64,000 nt of DNA, taken from Pyrobaculum ferrireducens. Its GTDB lineage: Archaea > Thermoproteota > Thermoprotei > Thermoproteales > Thermoproteaceae. Where the stretch lies: contig NC_016645.1 in the NCBI RefSeq assembly GCF_000234805.1, forward strand, positions 2,022,391 through 2,086,390, read 5' to 3'. Made by a program: the position numbers and the translations under genes. A model generated the notes under the pieces. The model did no database searches, had not been told where the DNA came from, and saw only the letters and a program-made list of their open reading frames with translations. Shown piece after piece: positions 1-8,597 of the stretch (its first letter is position 1; each line of letters begins with the position of its first letter).

Positions 1-1211
1 GTGCCGAAGGTGAACTTCATAGAGTCGTGGGTGCCCACGAGTATCCACGAGGCGGTCCCCATAGAGCCGGGTATCAGCACCGGCTGGCCTACGTCTCTGT
101 ACCTGGCCGGGATCTCGGACCTCCCCGGCGGGAAGGCGCGGGTGGCGCCTTTGCGGTGGACCCACACCCTCCTCACGGTGCCTCTCTCGTCTATAACGTG
201 GTCCTCTAGCTTGGCGATGTTGTGAGCCACGTCGTAAACCAGCTCGAGGCCTACCTTCTCAATAGAGCCGAACACCTTCTTAAACGCCTCCCTAACCCAG
301 TGCATTATGATGTGGCGGTTGGTCCAGGCGAAGTTGGCGGCGGAGGCCATGGCCTTGATGTAGTCCTCCGCCACCTTGTCCTTCAGAGGAGCCGCCGCTA
401 GCTCCCTGTCCGGGAGATTCAGACCCCACTGCCTCATCTTCCTCTCCATTATGAGCAGGTAGTCGGTAGCTACCTGGTGCCCGAAGCCGCGGCTACCCGT
501 GTGTATCATAACCACCACCTGGCCCTCCCTCTCAATGCCGAATACCTTAGCCACCTTCTCGTCGTATATCTTGTCCACCACCTGTATCTCCAGGAAGTGG
601 TTGCCGGAGCCCAGCGTCCCCAGCTGGTCTCTACCCCTCGCCTTGGCCTTCTCGCTGACCTTGGAGGGGTCGGCGAGCTTCCACGAACCCCTCTCCTCTA
701 TGAAATCCATATCCTCAGCCCAGCCGTAGCCCTTCTGCACAGCCCACTCAACGCCCTCGGCGAGGACTCTCTCAAACTCCGTCGGGGAGAGCCTAAGGTG
801 GCCCGTGCCGCCGACGCCTGGAGGCACCAGTCTAAATATCGTGTCGACAAGCTCCTTCAGCTTCGGCCTAACCTCCTCCTCCGTGAGGTTTGTCCTCAGC
901 ACCCTCACGCCGCAGTTAATATCGTACCCAATGCCGCCGGGCGAGATGACCCCCTCCTCGGCGTCTATCGCAGCCACGCCGCCGATGGGGAAGCCGTAGC
1001 CCTGATGGGCGTCCGGCAGGACAATAGACCACCTATAGATCCCCGGGAGGCAACCGACGTTAATACCCTGCTCAAGCGTCATGTCGCTCTTCATCTTCTC
1101 CAGCAACACACTATCTGCATAAATCCGCACAGGCACCTTCTGGCAAGGCTTCACCCCAGGCGGAATCTCCCACACATAGTCACTAACCTTGTTAATAGGG
1201 ATGTTCCTCAT
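1..1211 (-). CDS. rtcB: RNA-splicing ligase RtcB (3' part outside window)
   Basis: RtcB joins RNA 2',3'-cyclic phosphate (or 3'-phosphate) ends to 5'-OH ends using GTP and Mn2+. In archaea it ligates tRNA exons after intron removal. The reverse-strand translation from ATG at 1211 (MRNIPINKVSDYVW) gives about 403 residues before the window edge; the family is about 480. Visible signatures are PDAHQGYGFPIGG (residues 66-78), GGIGYDINCGVR with the metal-binding Cys near residue 100, and further on HTGSRGFGHQVATDY, part of the conserved catalytic core. A TATA-like box (TTTATAAC, about 1226-1235) lies just upstream, so the message is probably leaderless. Family assignment is secure; the C-terminus cannot be checked. 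Confidence 0.95.
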   Translation of the reverse strand, partial: MRNIPINKVSDYVWEIPPGVKPCQKVPVRIYADSVLLEKMKSDMTLEQGINVGCLPGIYRWSIVLPDAHQGYGFPIGGVAAIDAEEGVISPGGIGYDINCGVRVLRTNLTEEEVRPKLKELVDTIFRLVPPGVGGTGHLRLSPTEFERVLAEGVEWAVQKGYGWAEDMDFIEERGSWKLADPSKVSEKAKARGRDQLGTLGSGNHFLEIQVVDKIYDEKVAKVFGIEREGQVVVMIHTGSRGFGHQVATDYLLIMERKMRQWGLNLPDRELAAAPLKDKVAEDYIKAMASAANFAWTNRHIIMHWVREAFKKVFGSIEKVGLELVYDVAHNIAKLEDHVIDERGTVRRVWVHRKGATRAFPPGRSEIPARYRDVGQPVLIPGSMGTASWILVGTHDSMKFTFG

Positions 1212-1382
1212 AAGGCGACACCCTCTGTGTAGTTATAAACTTTTATGCGCCCATCAACAACCCCTCGGAGTTTCAACACCTGGACGCACCAAGCGCGCCT
1301 CAGCTAGTTAAAACCGGCGGCGCCAGTCCCTATGTAGTACATGCGGAAAAAACGCAGGTAACCCTGGAATGGGGAAGGGGAG

Positions 1383-2411
1383 CTACTTACCCCTTAATAT
1401 TCGTCTTGTTAAGTAGATAAGCGCCGTGGCTCCCACCGCCAAGGCTGTCGTCTCTGTAATCACCAGTCCCCACGGAATCTCCACGCCGATAGGTTCCTCA
1501 ACCCTTATATCTCTCGCCAGCTCAATAATCGTGCCGTTGGGACATGTACCGAACTCCTTCACGGTTCTCTCTGTTAAAGTCTTGAGGAAGTTATCTTCAT
1601 TTGGAGGCGCTTTCAACAACATTACAATACCCTTGTTAGGTCTTATACCTATTAAAACATCGTCATGCGGCTTAACGGACATGCCAATATCCTCATATAT
1701 CTGTAAAATAATTTTATATAACTTAACATATCTCTCTTTTAATTCCTCTTCATCAACGCCTTTGATATAGGGCGAAGGCGGCGGTGCCTCATATATATTT
1801 ATCAAAAGTAAAAACGGCGTATTTCCATAGCTTCTAAACACGTTGTCAAGCTTATTCTTAACCTTAGCCAGAAGGCCAGCCCCTTTGCCGGGGCGCACAA
1901 ACACATCCACCCCCGCAAAGCCCTGACTCACGCTTACGTATATGCTCCTCACTTCAGCGCCTGCCTCTTTAAGAGCGCCCTCTACTTTTTCTACTAAAGA
2001 CAGTGTTTTGTTTACCCACCTACTGGCCTTTGATAATCTCACAGCCGTTATCTTTTCAGCTCCCGTATCACAACAATAAACGAAGTCCAAGGGGCCGCTG
2101 TAGTTTGCCGCCCTCAGTTCCATATCTATAACAGGCCATACATCCAATCCGAATCTAATGCGCCATTTTTCAAGCACATCATTTGTCTCTCCTACCTTCT
2201 TCACAGCCTCTTTAAACGCCCTAGATACCTCGGGATCGTAGCTCCTCACGACGTAGTATATACAGCCGTCTACCCTCACCTCAGTTGCAGGTATTCCATT
2301 CAGCGAATATACAACGGACAAATTGCCAAATCTATGAACTTCACTATGATATGTAAATATGGCCGCCGATGTGACGGAAATTAGTAAAAGAAGCAGAAAC
2401 CTAACTACCAT
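1383..2411 (-). CDS. Secreted/membrane-anchored protein of unknown function
   Basis: About 342 residues, not recognised. An N-terminal signal peptide (MVVRFLLLLLISVTSA) is followed by a mixed alpha/beta extracellular part. A C-terminal hydrophobic segment (GLVITETTALAVGATALIYL) ends in a basic RRILRGK tail, which suggests a type I membrane protein facing outward. An ATG at 2429 is also in frame, but ATG 2411 puts the signal peptide at the N-terminus and overlaps the stop of the upstream protease gene by 11 nt, typical of translational coupling. It probably forms one operon with the trypsin-like protease; a role as partner, substrate or inhibitor of that protease is only inference. Confidence 0.75.
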   Translation of the reverse strand: MVVRFLLLLLISVTSAAIFTYHSEVHRFGNLSVVYSLNGIPATEVRVDGCIYYVVRSYDPEVSRAFKEAVKKVGETNDVLEKWRIRFGLDVWPVIDMELRAANYSGPLDFVYCCDTGAEKITAVRLSKASRWVNKTLSLVEKVEGALKEAGAEVRSIYVSVSQGFAGVDVFVRPGKGAGLLAKVKNKLDNVFRSYGNTPFLLLINIYEAPPPSPYIKGVDEEELKERYVKLYKIILQIYEDIGMSVKPHDDVLIGIRPNKGIVMLLKAPPNEDNFLKTLTERTVKEFGTCPNGTIIELARDIRVEEPIGVEIPWGLVITETTALAVGATALIYLTRRILRGK

Positions 2412-3066
2412 ACCTAAACGCAACGCCATAGAACCTATTAACGCAATCCACAGAGCGGAATTCTATATACGCAGGCTGATTATCCACATATCTCACTTTA
2501 GTGAGAATACCCGCCATTTTTATCGACCACATATTTCCAAGTGTATAGACTGATTTTATCTGGAAAAGTGGAGATCCGCTATCGCCTTGCTCGGTCGGTT
2601 GCCATCGATCAGTGGATTGTAGCACTAATAGGCAGTAAGGCTGTCCATCATATGTATAGGGTTCATATGCATATACTTGTGCTATACCGCCTCTACAACC
2701 TGTTACAAATCCTATTCGGTACATCGAGTATATAGAACCTCCTACATACGACTTTAATTCTGCGTCTGTGAAGTAGCCATTCGACAGAGGTGGGGCTGGG
2801 TTGAATCCGCATATTTCTACGTGCGGTGAGGCTTGAGTTCCCCGTTGCTCAATTTTCAACACAGCGGCGTCTACATACAGCTCTTTGTCCATCTCTTCGA
2901 CATAGCCAGTGGGCTCTCCGCCGCAGTCGTAGTAGCACGGCTGGTATACGCCGTCGCCGTTATTTAAGCCGTGGGAAACAGTGACGTACGCCGCCCGGGA
3001 CCCCAGCCACGTAGCGTAGCCCAGCGTAAACACCTTATCACACGGAGCCTGGAAAATCACCGGCAT
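2401..3066 (-). CDS. Trypsin-like (S1 fold) serine protease domain
   Basis: The 221 residues carry a chymotrypsin-fold triad in the right order and spacing: His32 in VTVSHGL, Asp66 in VDAAVLKI, Ser163 in GDSGSPLF. Seven or more Cys residues suggest disulfides and an extracellular location, as in streptogrisin/alpha-lytic-type proteases. The ORF has no signal peptide. Its ATG lies inside the last codons of a short upstream ORF (3057-3209) that encodes a signal anchor and linker in another frame, with a 10-nt overlap. Either the two are translationally coupled, or a -1/+1 frameshift joins them into one membrane-anchored protease. There is no separate promoter at 3066. The fold call is confident; the substrate is unknown. 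Confidence 0.85.
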   Translation of the reverse strand: MPVIFQAPCDKVFTLGYATWLGSRAAYVTVSHGLNNGDGVYQPCYYDCGGEPTGYVEEMDKELYVDAAVLKIEQRGTQASPHVEICGFNPAPPLSNGYFTDAELKSYVGGSIYSMYRIGFVTGCRGGIAQVYAYEPYTYDGQPYCLLVLQSTDRWQPTEQGDSGSPLFQIKSVYTLGNMWSIKMAGILTKVRYVDNQPAYIEFRSVDCVNRFYGVAFRYGS

Positions 3067-3209
3067 GTGGCTGGCTTCGCCATCTTCACCCCCGGAAACA
3101 GCGGATCTTGATATTTAGATAAATCGCTTTGAGTTAACGCAACCACCAGCACAACCAGCCCCACAGCCACCAACACAGCCGCCTCAAGCCCGGGTCTCGG
3201 AACCTTCAT
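3057..3209 (-). CDS. Signal-anchor peptide immediately upstream of the protease
   Basis: A 50-residue ORF: basic start (MKVPRPG), one hydrophobic helix (LEAAVLVAVGLVVLVVALT), then a hydrophilic linker ending MAKPATCR. The ATG at 3209 lies about 25 nt after a TATA-like box (CCTATATACCC, about 3229-3239), so this is the promoter-proximal start of the protease operon. A longer in-frame ORF to 3512 has no such support. The peptide looks like the missing N-terminal anchor of the protease in the next frame. It may be a real small membrane protein or the first part of one interrupted gene. Confidence 0.6.
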   Translation of the reverse strand: MKVPRPGLEAAVLVAVGLVVLVVALTQSDLSKYQDPLFPGVKMAKPATCR

Positions 3210-3592
3210 GACGCGTCGCTGTGCCGGGGGTATATAGGCTTTGCGTTCTCCTGATCCGCACATGGCGGTGTAGATACAACGTAAAACGCGACAAATAGGA
3301 CGGGGCGGTGCCCCGCCGGATTCACAGCGCGGCGTCCGCCGCCCTCGTCCGGCGTAGTCCCGGCAAGAGACATATGAACGCTGAAATTTGAATATTTCGC
3401 CTATACCTGAACCCGGCGTTGAAACCCCAATTTTCGCCAAGAACATCCCGAGCTTAGAACCAAGTAACATCTCTTTATCTTTTCTAAAACCATCATTTGT
3501 TAACGCGGTCACTCACGCTGCGTGGCATGCACTTCTTACATGCAACGGCTACCCGACGTATAGTTTATATCTTAGTATGTAGAGATTTTCGT
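3210..3592. other. Divergent intergenic region
   Basis: 383 bp between the protease operon (minus) and a pilin-like gene (plus). TATA-like boxes lie near both ends (about 3229-3239 for the minus strand, about 3561-3570 for the plus strand). A small perfect hairpin (CGGGGC, 3-nt loop, GCCCCG) sits at 3301-3315. I see no convincing gene or RNA in the rest. Confidence 0.5.
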
Positions 3593-4036
3593 ATGATAGG
3601 TGCTGTTGTTAGTATTCAAGTGGCTATTCTTCTTATGTTTATTATGGCTATTGCCATAGCCCTCGCGGGGTATCTCTACACCACGTTTTACTCTTCTCTG
3701 CAGTATACCTACATAGCGCTGACCCAGGCCTACATCTACCCGACCTCCGCGGGGGCTGAGGTGAAGATATGCTTCATGGTCGGGGGCGCCGGCGGCCTCT
3801 CCATCTCGGGGGTTGAGCTAGACGGCAGGCTATCGCCCAGCGTGAGAGTCTACGTGAGAGGTGTGGAGAGGGACGTGGTAAAGGCGGGTGACGTGGGGTA
3901 TATAAAGGCCGAGTTCCCCGGCGTCACGGTGGCGCCCGGCTGGATGCCCACGGGACGCGTCGTGACGAGACAGGGGTTCAGCTTCTTTTTCACACCCGCA
4001 GTCTCGCAGTCGGAGGGCCGTTGCCCCGGGGAGTAG
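3593..4036 (+). CDS. Pilin-like single-pass surface protein
   Basis: About 147 residues beginning MIGAVVSIQVAILLMFIMA, a long N-terminal hydrophobic helix, followed by a beta-rich domain with conserved Gly/Pro turns. The layout resembles archaeal type IV pilin-like proteins, but I see no clear basic prepilin leader and cleavage motif, so the class is uncertain. ATG 3593 was preferred over an upstream in-frame ATG at 3497 because a TATA-like box (TAGTTTATAT, about 3561-3570) lies about 25 nt before it. It is monocistronic, with the next gene behind its own TATA-like box. No function can be assigned. Confidence 0.65.
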   Translation: MIGAVVSIQVAILLMFIMAIAIALAGYLYTTFYSSLQYTYIALTQAYIYPTSAGAEVKICFMVGGAGGLSISGVELDGRLSPSVRVYVRGVERDVVKAGDVGYIKAEFPGVTVAPGWMPTGRVVTRQGFSFFFTPAVSQSEGRCPGE

Positions 4037-4064
4037 TTTTAATACAAGCCCCTTTTTCCACCCT

Positions 4065-5948
4065 ATGTCTCTTTCCCCAGAGGACTTGGCTAAGCTTGTC
4101 CTCGTCTCTAGTCCAGACGTCGGCGGCGGCCGGGTTCTCTTCACGGTGACGAGGGTAAGTCTAGAGCTGGATAGGTACGAGTCTTCTATCTGGGTCTGCG
4201 AGGGGGGCTTCTGCAGGTCTGTCTTGCCGGGGCCGTTCGACTTGGCGGCTAAGGCATCTCCAGACGGGGTGCGTGTCGCCTTCCTCTCCCGGAGGGGGTT
4301 TGGGGAAAAGGAGAGGGGCGTCGCGCTGTGGGTCTCGGAGTGGGGTGGGGAGCCTAGGCAGTTGGCGAAGTTTCTGGGGGTTCTAGACTTCGCGTGGGGG
4401 CCCGACGGCGGCGCCTTGGCCGTGGTGGCGTATGAGGGCGCTCTTGAAAGCGACGTTAAGCATGTGGAGAGGTTGCCTGTGTGGATAAATGACTTTGGCT
4501 TCGCATACAACGTCGCCAGCCATCTCTACATCGTGGATGCCTTCAGCGGCGCCGTGGAGAGGCTGACTGAGGGGGACGTGAGGGTGTTGAGGGCTGGGTG
4601 GAGCCCCGACGGAAGGAGGATAGCGTACGTGGTGGCCCGTGACTGGAGGAGGCCTCATATACAAGACGTGGTTGTCCTCGACTTGAAGACAGGGGAGCAG
4701 GCGGTGGCGGCTTCGGGGTTCTCCTCTGTGTCTGAAGTTGCGTGGGGCCCCGACGGGAGGCGAATAGCATTCACAGGACATCTGAGGCCTAGGGGGCTGT
4801 CATCCCACTCCAGGGTGTGGGTAGTGGAGGAGGGTGGGGAGCCGGTGTGCGTCACCTGCGGCTTTAGGTATGGGGTTGGCAACGGGGTTAACAGCGACGC
4901 GAGGGGGCCTAGCTACGCGAGGTCTCTCTACTGGGCTGGGGACTCCGTGCTGTTCCAGGCCACTGTCGGGGGGACAGTTGGGGTTTTCCGCGCAGAGCTC
5001 AGCGGCGAGGTGTCCCCGGTCCTCACGCCTAGGGGGGTTGTGGACGAGTTCGCGCCGCTGGGAGGCAGCGTTGTATACACCTACATGGAAGCGGACAGGC
5101 CTAAGGAGCTGTACTACTGGGACGGATCCGAGGCCCGTAGGTTAACCCGCTTTAACGATTTCGTTTTGGAGAGGTGGCGCCTCAGAAAGCCCAGTAGGTT
5201 TGTGGTCAAGGCGAGCGATGGGGAGGAGGTGGAGGGGTGGGTGCTGTTGCCGGATGGCCCCGGCCCGCATAAGTGGGTGTTGTACATACATGGAGGGCCC
5301 AAGACGGCATACGGGGAGGGTTTTATGTTCGAGTTTCACCTACTGGCCTCGCGGGGGTACGCCGTGGTCTTTTCAAACCCCAGGGGGAGTGACGGCTACA
5401 GCGAAGAGTTTGCAGACATTAGGTGTAGATACGGCGAGAGAGATTTCCAGGACTTGATGGAGGTGGTGGAGCACGTGGTTAGGAACTACCCTCTTGATCC
5501 AAATAGGTCGGCGGTGGCTGGCGGGTCTTACGGCGGCTTTATGACCAACTGGATAATTACCCACGTGGATAAGTTCAGAGCCGCGGTGACCCAGCGCTCT
5601 ATCTGCGACTGGGTGTCTATGTACGGCACCACCGACATCGGGTGGTACTTCGTGGAGGATCAGTTGTGCTGTACCCCGTGGAGAAGCCGCGAGCTCTGTA
5701 TAAAGAAGAGCCCGCTGTATCTAGCGGATAGGGTCAAGACGCCGACTTTGATTATCCACTCCATAGAGGACTACAGAACGTGGCTTGACCAGGGGATTCT
5801 CTTCTTCACGGCGCTTAAGCTACACGGAGTGGATGCGAGGCTGGTCCTCTTCCCCGAGGAGAGCCACGAGTTGACCCGGAAGGGCAAGCCTAGGCACCGT
5901 GTGGAAAACTTTAAGGAGATTCTAAACTGGCTGGATAGATATGTATAA
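4065..5948 (+). CDS. S9-family prolyl oligopeptidase / acylaminoacyl peptidase
   Basis: Serine peptidase of 627 residues with a beta-propeller followed by an alpha/beta-hydrolase domain. Repeated WGPDG/WSPDG blade motifs fill roughly residues 100-260. The hydrolase part (from about residue 370) has the nucleophile elbow GGSYGG with Ser488, then Asp569 (HSIEDYRTW) and His601 (EESHEL). YIHGGP forms the oxyanion region. Family members release N-acylated or proline-containing residues from short peptides in the cytoplasm; no signal peptide is seen. A TATA-like box (TTTTAATA, about 4037-4044) gives a leaderless start. The stop overlaps gatD by 8 nt, so the two are probably co-transcribed. Which S9 subgroup it belongs to is uncertain. 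Confidence 0.92.
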   Translation: MSLSPEDLAKLVLVSSPDVGGGRVLFTVTRVSLELDRYESSIWVCEGGFCRSVLPGPFDLAAKASPDGVRVAFLSRRGFGEKERGVALWVSEWGGEPRQLAKFLGVLDFAWGPDGGALAVVAYEGALESDVKHVERLPVWINDFGFAYNVASHLYIVDAFSGAVERLTEGDVRVLRAGWSPDGRRIAYVVARDWRRPHIQDVVVLDLKTGEQAVAASGFSSVSEVAWGPDGRRIAFTGHLRPRGLSSHSRVWVVEEGGEPVCVTCGFRYGVGNGVNSDARGPSYARSLYWAGDSVLFQATVGGTVGVFRAELSGEVSPVLTPRGVVDEFAPLGGSVVYTYMEADRPKELYYWDGSEARRLTRFNDFVLERWRLRKPSRFVVKASDGEEVEGWVLLPDGPGPHKWVLYIHGGPKTAYGEGFMFEFHLLASRGYAVVFSNPRGSDGYSEEFADIRCRYGERDFQDLMEVVEHVVRNYPLDPNRSAVAGGSYGGFMTNWIITHVDKFRAAVTQRSICDWVSMYGTTDIGWYFVEDQLCCTPWRSRELCIKKSPLYLADRVKTPTLIIHSIEDYRTWLDQGILFFTALKLHGVDARLVLFPEESHELTRKGKPRHRVENFKEILNWLDRYV

Positions 5949-7191
5949 GCGGGTTAGAGTTACTCTGGACAACGGCGACGTCTTTGAAGGCGTTTTGATT
6001 CCTCCGACGCAGTTCAGCGACCCAGACATCGTCGTATTGAAGCTGAGGAACGGCTACAACGTCGGCTTCAAGAAGGGGAGAATCAAGGAGCTGGTCGAGC
6101 TGGGCGAAGTGGCGCCGCCTCCCACAGCGCAGCCGGCGCCGAGGGGCGGCGGAGGGGAGATCTGGCTACTCGCGACGGGCGGCACGATTCTCTCTAGGGT
6201 TGACTACGTCACGGGAGGGGTCTACCCAACTCTCAGCGTGGACTACCTCATAGAGATCCTCGGCGGCTTGGAGGTTCCGATTGAGGTGGAGGAGGTGACG
6301 GCGAAGTTCAGCGAGGACATGACGCCGGGGCTCTGGTCTCTCGTCGCCGCAAGGATAGGGGAGGCTTTCCAGAGAGGGGCCCGGGGAGTCGTGGTTATGC
6401 ACGGTACCGACACAATGCATTACACCGCGGCGGCCATGGCCTTCGCATTCAGGAGGGCTCCCGGCCCTGTGGTGTTTGTGGGGGCGCAGAGGTCGAGCGA
6501 TAGGCCCTCTACAGACGCCGTGCTGAACCTCAAGGCGGCGATAGCAGTAGCGGCCAGGGCGCCGTTTGCCGAGTCTGTCGTGGCGATGCACAAGTCAAGT
6601 AGCGACTCGGCGGTGGCCATCCACAGGGGGACGAGGGTGAGGAAGATGCACACCTCGCGCAGGGACGCGTTTCAGTCGATAAACGCCGCCCCCATTGCGG
6701 AGTACTACCCGGATAAGGACGTGTTGCAGATAAACACGACCGACTACAAGGAGCGGGGCGGGCTGGAGTACACGACGAAATTCGACGAGGCGGTTGCTCT
6801 AGTTAAGTTCTACCCCGGGATGCACCCGCGCCTCCTAGAGGTGTTGCTTGAAATCGGGGTGAGGGGCGTGGTGATCGAGGGGACGGGCTTCGGCCACGTC
6901 GGCGAGTACCTACTGCCAGCTGTCAAGAAACTAATAGACGCAGGCGTCGTGGTGGCGATGACGAGCCAGACTCTATTCGGCAGGGTGAACCTCTATGTGT
7001 ATAGGAGGGGAAGGGAGTTGCTCTCCATGGGTGTCGTGCCTCTAGAGGATATGTTGCCAGAGGCGGCCTATGCCAAGATGTCGTGGGCCTTGGCCAACTT
7101 CAAGAGGGAAGAAGTGGCGCGGATACTGGCGACGCCCGTAGCATACGAGATAAGTCCCAGATCTGATCCCACTGTGTTCGGGGCTTTATGA
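5941..7191 (+). CDS. gatD: Glu-tRNA(Gln) amidotransferase subunit D
   Basis: GatD is the asparaginase-like subunit of the archaeal GatDE complex. It releases ammonia from amide donors so that GatE can convert Glu-tRNA(Gln) to Gln-tRNA(Gln). The 416-residue protein has the GatD-specific N-terminal beta-barrel (residues 1-60), a Pro/Ala/Gly-rich linker, and an asparaginase core with ATGGT (Thr82 in the nucleophile position), HGTDTMHYTA, and VFVGAQRSSDRPSTDA. The N-terminal domain and length separate it from ordinary asparaginases. It starts 8 nt inside the peptidase gene and ends with an ATGA overlap with the HD protein. gatE is not in the window. Confidence 0.95.
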   Translation: MYKRVRVTLDNGDVFEGVLIPPTQFSDPDIVVLKLRNGYNVGFKKGRIKELVELGEVAPPPTAQPAPRGGGGEIWLLATGGTILSRVDYVTGGVYPTLSVDYLIEILGGLEVPIEVEEVTAKFSEDMTPGLWSLVAARIGEAFQRGARGVVVMHGTDTMHYTAAAMAFAFRRAPGPVVFVGAQRSSDRPSTDAVLNLKAAIAVAARAPFAESVVAMHKSSSDSAVAIHRGTRVRKMHTSRRDAFQSINAAPIAEYYPDKDVLQINTTDYKERGGLEYTTKFDEAVALVKFYPGMHPRLLEVLLEIGVRGVVIEGTGFGHVGEYLLPAVKKLIDAGVVVAMTSQTLFGRVNLYVYRRGRELLSMGVVPLEDMLPEAAYAKMSWALANFKREEVARILATPVAYEISPRSDPTVFGAL

Positions 7192-7718
7192 GCGATGTCC
7201 TATCCGTAGTTGATACTTTATGCAAGACGCCGCGCGTCGGGTGGTTGCAGAGGGGCGTCTCAAACGCCGAAAGCGTGTGCGAGCACGTCATGCTGGTGAC
7301 CCTGCTCGCCGGGGAAATCGCGGCGCAACTAAACGCAGAGGGGGTTGAGGTGGATTTGACAAAGGTGTTGGCGGTGGCGGCTGTGCACGACTTGGCCGAG
7401 TCCATACTGGGACACCCTGGCCGCGAGGTGAGAGACAGAGTGAGGTGGGAGGAGCTGGAGGAGGAGGTTATAAAAAGGGAGTTCCCCCACTTTGCTGAGC
7501 TATTCCGGTGGTACCGCTACGAGACAAACTTCGTAGGCCGTGTAGTGGCCTTCGCGGATAAGTTGGCCACTCTTATAAGGGCCTGCCGCTACAAGAAGCT
7601 CGGCTTCGACACAGACGACCTTATAAAGAATCTGTATGGGAAATTATCCAAATACGACGATTTAGCTCACATCCTTGATCTATATGTAGCTAGGTACTGC
7701 CCTGGGGCTGGCCTATAG
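7188..7718 (+). CDS. HD-domain phosphohydrolase
   Basis: 176 residues of the HD superfamily, nearest in layout to the small YfbR/HDDC2-type 5'-deoxynucleotidases. Metal ligands visible are His33 (ESVCEHV), His67-Asp68 (AAVHDLAES) and a downstream Asp in AFADKLATLI. The opening TPRVGWLQRGV is typical of that subgroup. It should act on deoxynucleoside monophosphates or a related nucleotide in the cytoplasm, but the substrate is inferred from the family only. It overlaps the gatD stop by ATGA and its 3' end runs 29 nt into the convergent ZPR1 gene. Confidence 0.88.
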   Translation: MSDVLSVVDTLCKTPRVGWLQRGVSNAESVCEHVMLVTLLAGEIAAQLNAEGVEVDLTKVLAVAAVHDLAESILGHPGREVRDRVRWEELEEEVIKREFPHFAELFRWYRYETNFVGRVVAFADKLATLIRACRYKKLGFDTDDLIKNLYGKLSKYDDLAHILDLYVARYCPGAGL

Positions 7719-8244
7719 CGTCTAGATACTCGACCCTCGCCGTGCCCTCCCTATACGGGATTACTAGGGACTTCCCCAGGGGGTCCTCCACCACGAGGGT
7801 GAAGCCCCCCTCCTCGATTTTTCTATAAACTCTCTGTATAAATTGGTCTACCCTCTCCCTGCCCTCTGGCTCAAGTACCTTTAACCTCTCGGCGTAGTCG
7901 ATCACCTTGTAGAGAAAGCCCTCCACTGTTGTGATCATGGGCTCTCCGTGGCTCCCCGGCTCTAGGGTAAACCCGAGGTCGGGGGAGTAGATCGTGCCGG
8001 TCTTGCTACGGATGAGGAAGGACTTGGCGACGTCTACGCCGTCTCGGGCCGTGAATATGACGCGTGTCGGGCGGCCGACTTCTGCGTAGTCGATGTCAAA
8101 GAATCTGTAGCCGCAGGTCTGGCAGTACCCGCTTTGTATAAGCACGTTGCCGAAGAAGGGCGTGTCGTAGAGCATTTCAATATACCTAAACGTCTTAGCT
8201 CCACAGACGGGGCACGCCGCCTCTGTGCTGAATACCACAGACAT
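7690..8244 (-). CDS. ZPR1-type zinc-finger protein
   Basis: 184 residues with an N-terminal four-Cys zinc finger (ACPVCGAKT, then GYCQTCGYRFFD about 28 residues later) followed by a beta-rich ZPR1 domain ending in YRKIEEGGFTLVVEDPLG. Archaeal proteins carry one ZPR1 unit; eukaryotic ZPR1 has two and binds eEF1A. The archaeal role is not established. It is convergent with, and overlaps by 29 nt, the HD gene. Family call is confident from the finger spacing and the closing motif. Confidence 0.9.
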   Translation of the reverse strand: MSVVFSTEAACPVCGAKTFRYIEMLYDTPFFGNVLIQSGYCQTCGYRFFDIDYAEVGRPTRVIFTARDGVDVAKSFLIRSKTGTIYSPDLGFTLEPGSHGEPMITTVEGFLYKVIDYAERLKVLEPEGRERVDQFIQRVYRKIEEGGFTLVVEDPLGKSLVIPYREGTARVEYLDAIGQPQGST

Positions 8245-8291
8245 GCGCCGAGGTGGGCAATAATTTAAAAACGTGTCACACCCAGCCCCCC

Positions 8292-8558
8292 ATGGATAAA
8301 TTCGACGTGGCGGTGGGCCTCGTCGCCGTGGTGTTCATAGCACTCGTGCTGAACGGGCTCTGGAGCATAGTCAACGCCCAGACTGCGTACTGCGGGGTGC
8401 TGACCGGATACGTGCTCCTCGGCGCACTGGCGGGGGCGTCCCTTCTGCTGAGCAGATGGTACAGACAACTGGAGACAATCGGCGCGGGCCTAGCCCTGCT
8501 GTACCTACTCGTCATGTGGATAACATTTCTAAACCCCGGAACTCTGCAGTACTGCTAG
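8292..8558 (+). CDS. Small three-helix membrane protein
   Basis: 88 residues with three hydrophobic segments (roughly residues 4-24, 35-54 and 63-80) and short charged loops; not recognised. ATG 8292 was chosen over an in-frame start at 8253 because a TATA-like box (AATTTAAAAA, about 8263-8272) lies about 25 nt upstream and the hydrophobic segment then begins at once. It is followed at about 40 nt by another membrane-anchored protein with its own TATA-like box. Function unknown. Confidence 0.65.
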   Translation: MDKFDVAVGLVAVVFIALVLNGLWSIVNAQTAYCGVLTGYVLLGALAGASLLLSRWYRQLETIGAGLALLYLLVMWITFLNPGTLQYC

Positions 8559-8597
8559 TACATCAAGTATTTAAATTCGGATAAAGCCGACGACGTT

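Noticed and set aside
477-1232. Plus-strand ORF of 251 codons at the left edge
   Set aside because: It is the antisense shadow of rtcB; the minus-strand frame carries all RtcB motifs.
3301-3315. Short G/C hairpin in the divergent gap as a terminator or RNA element
   Set aside because: A 6-bp stem is expected by chance in such G/C-rich DNA and it ends no gene.
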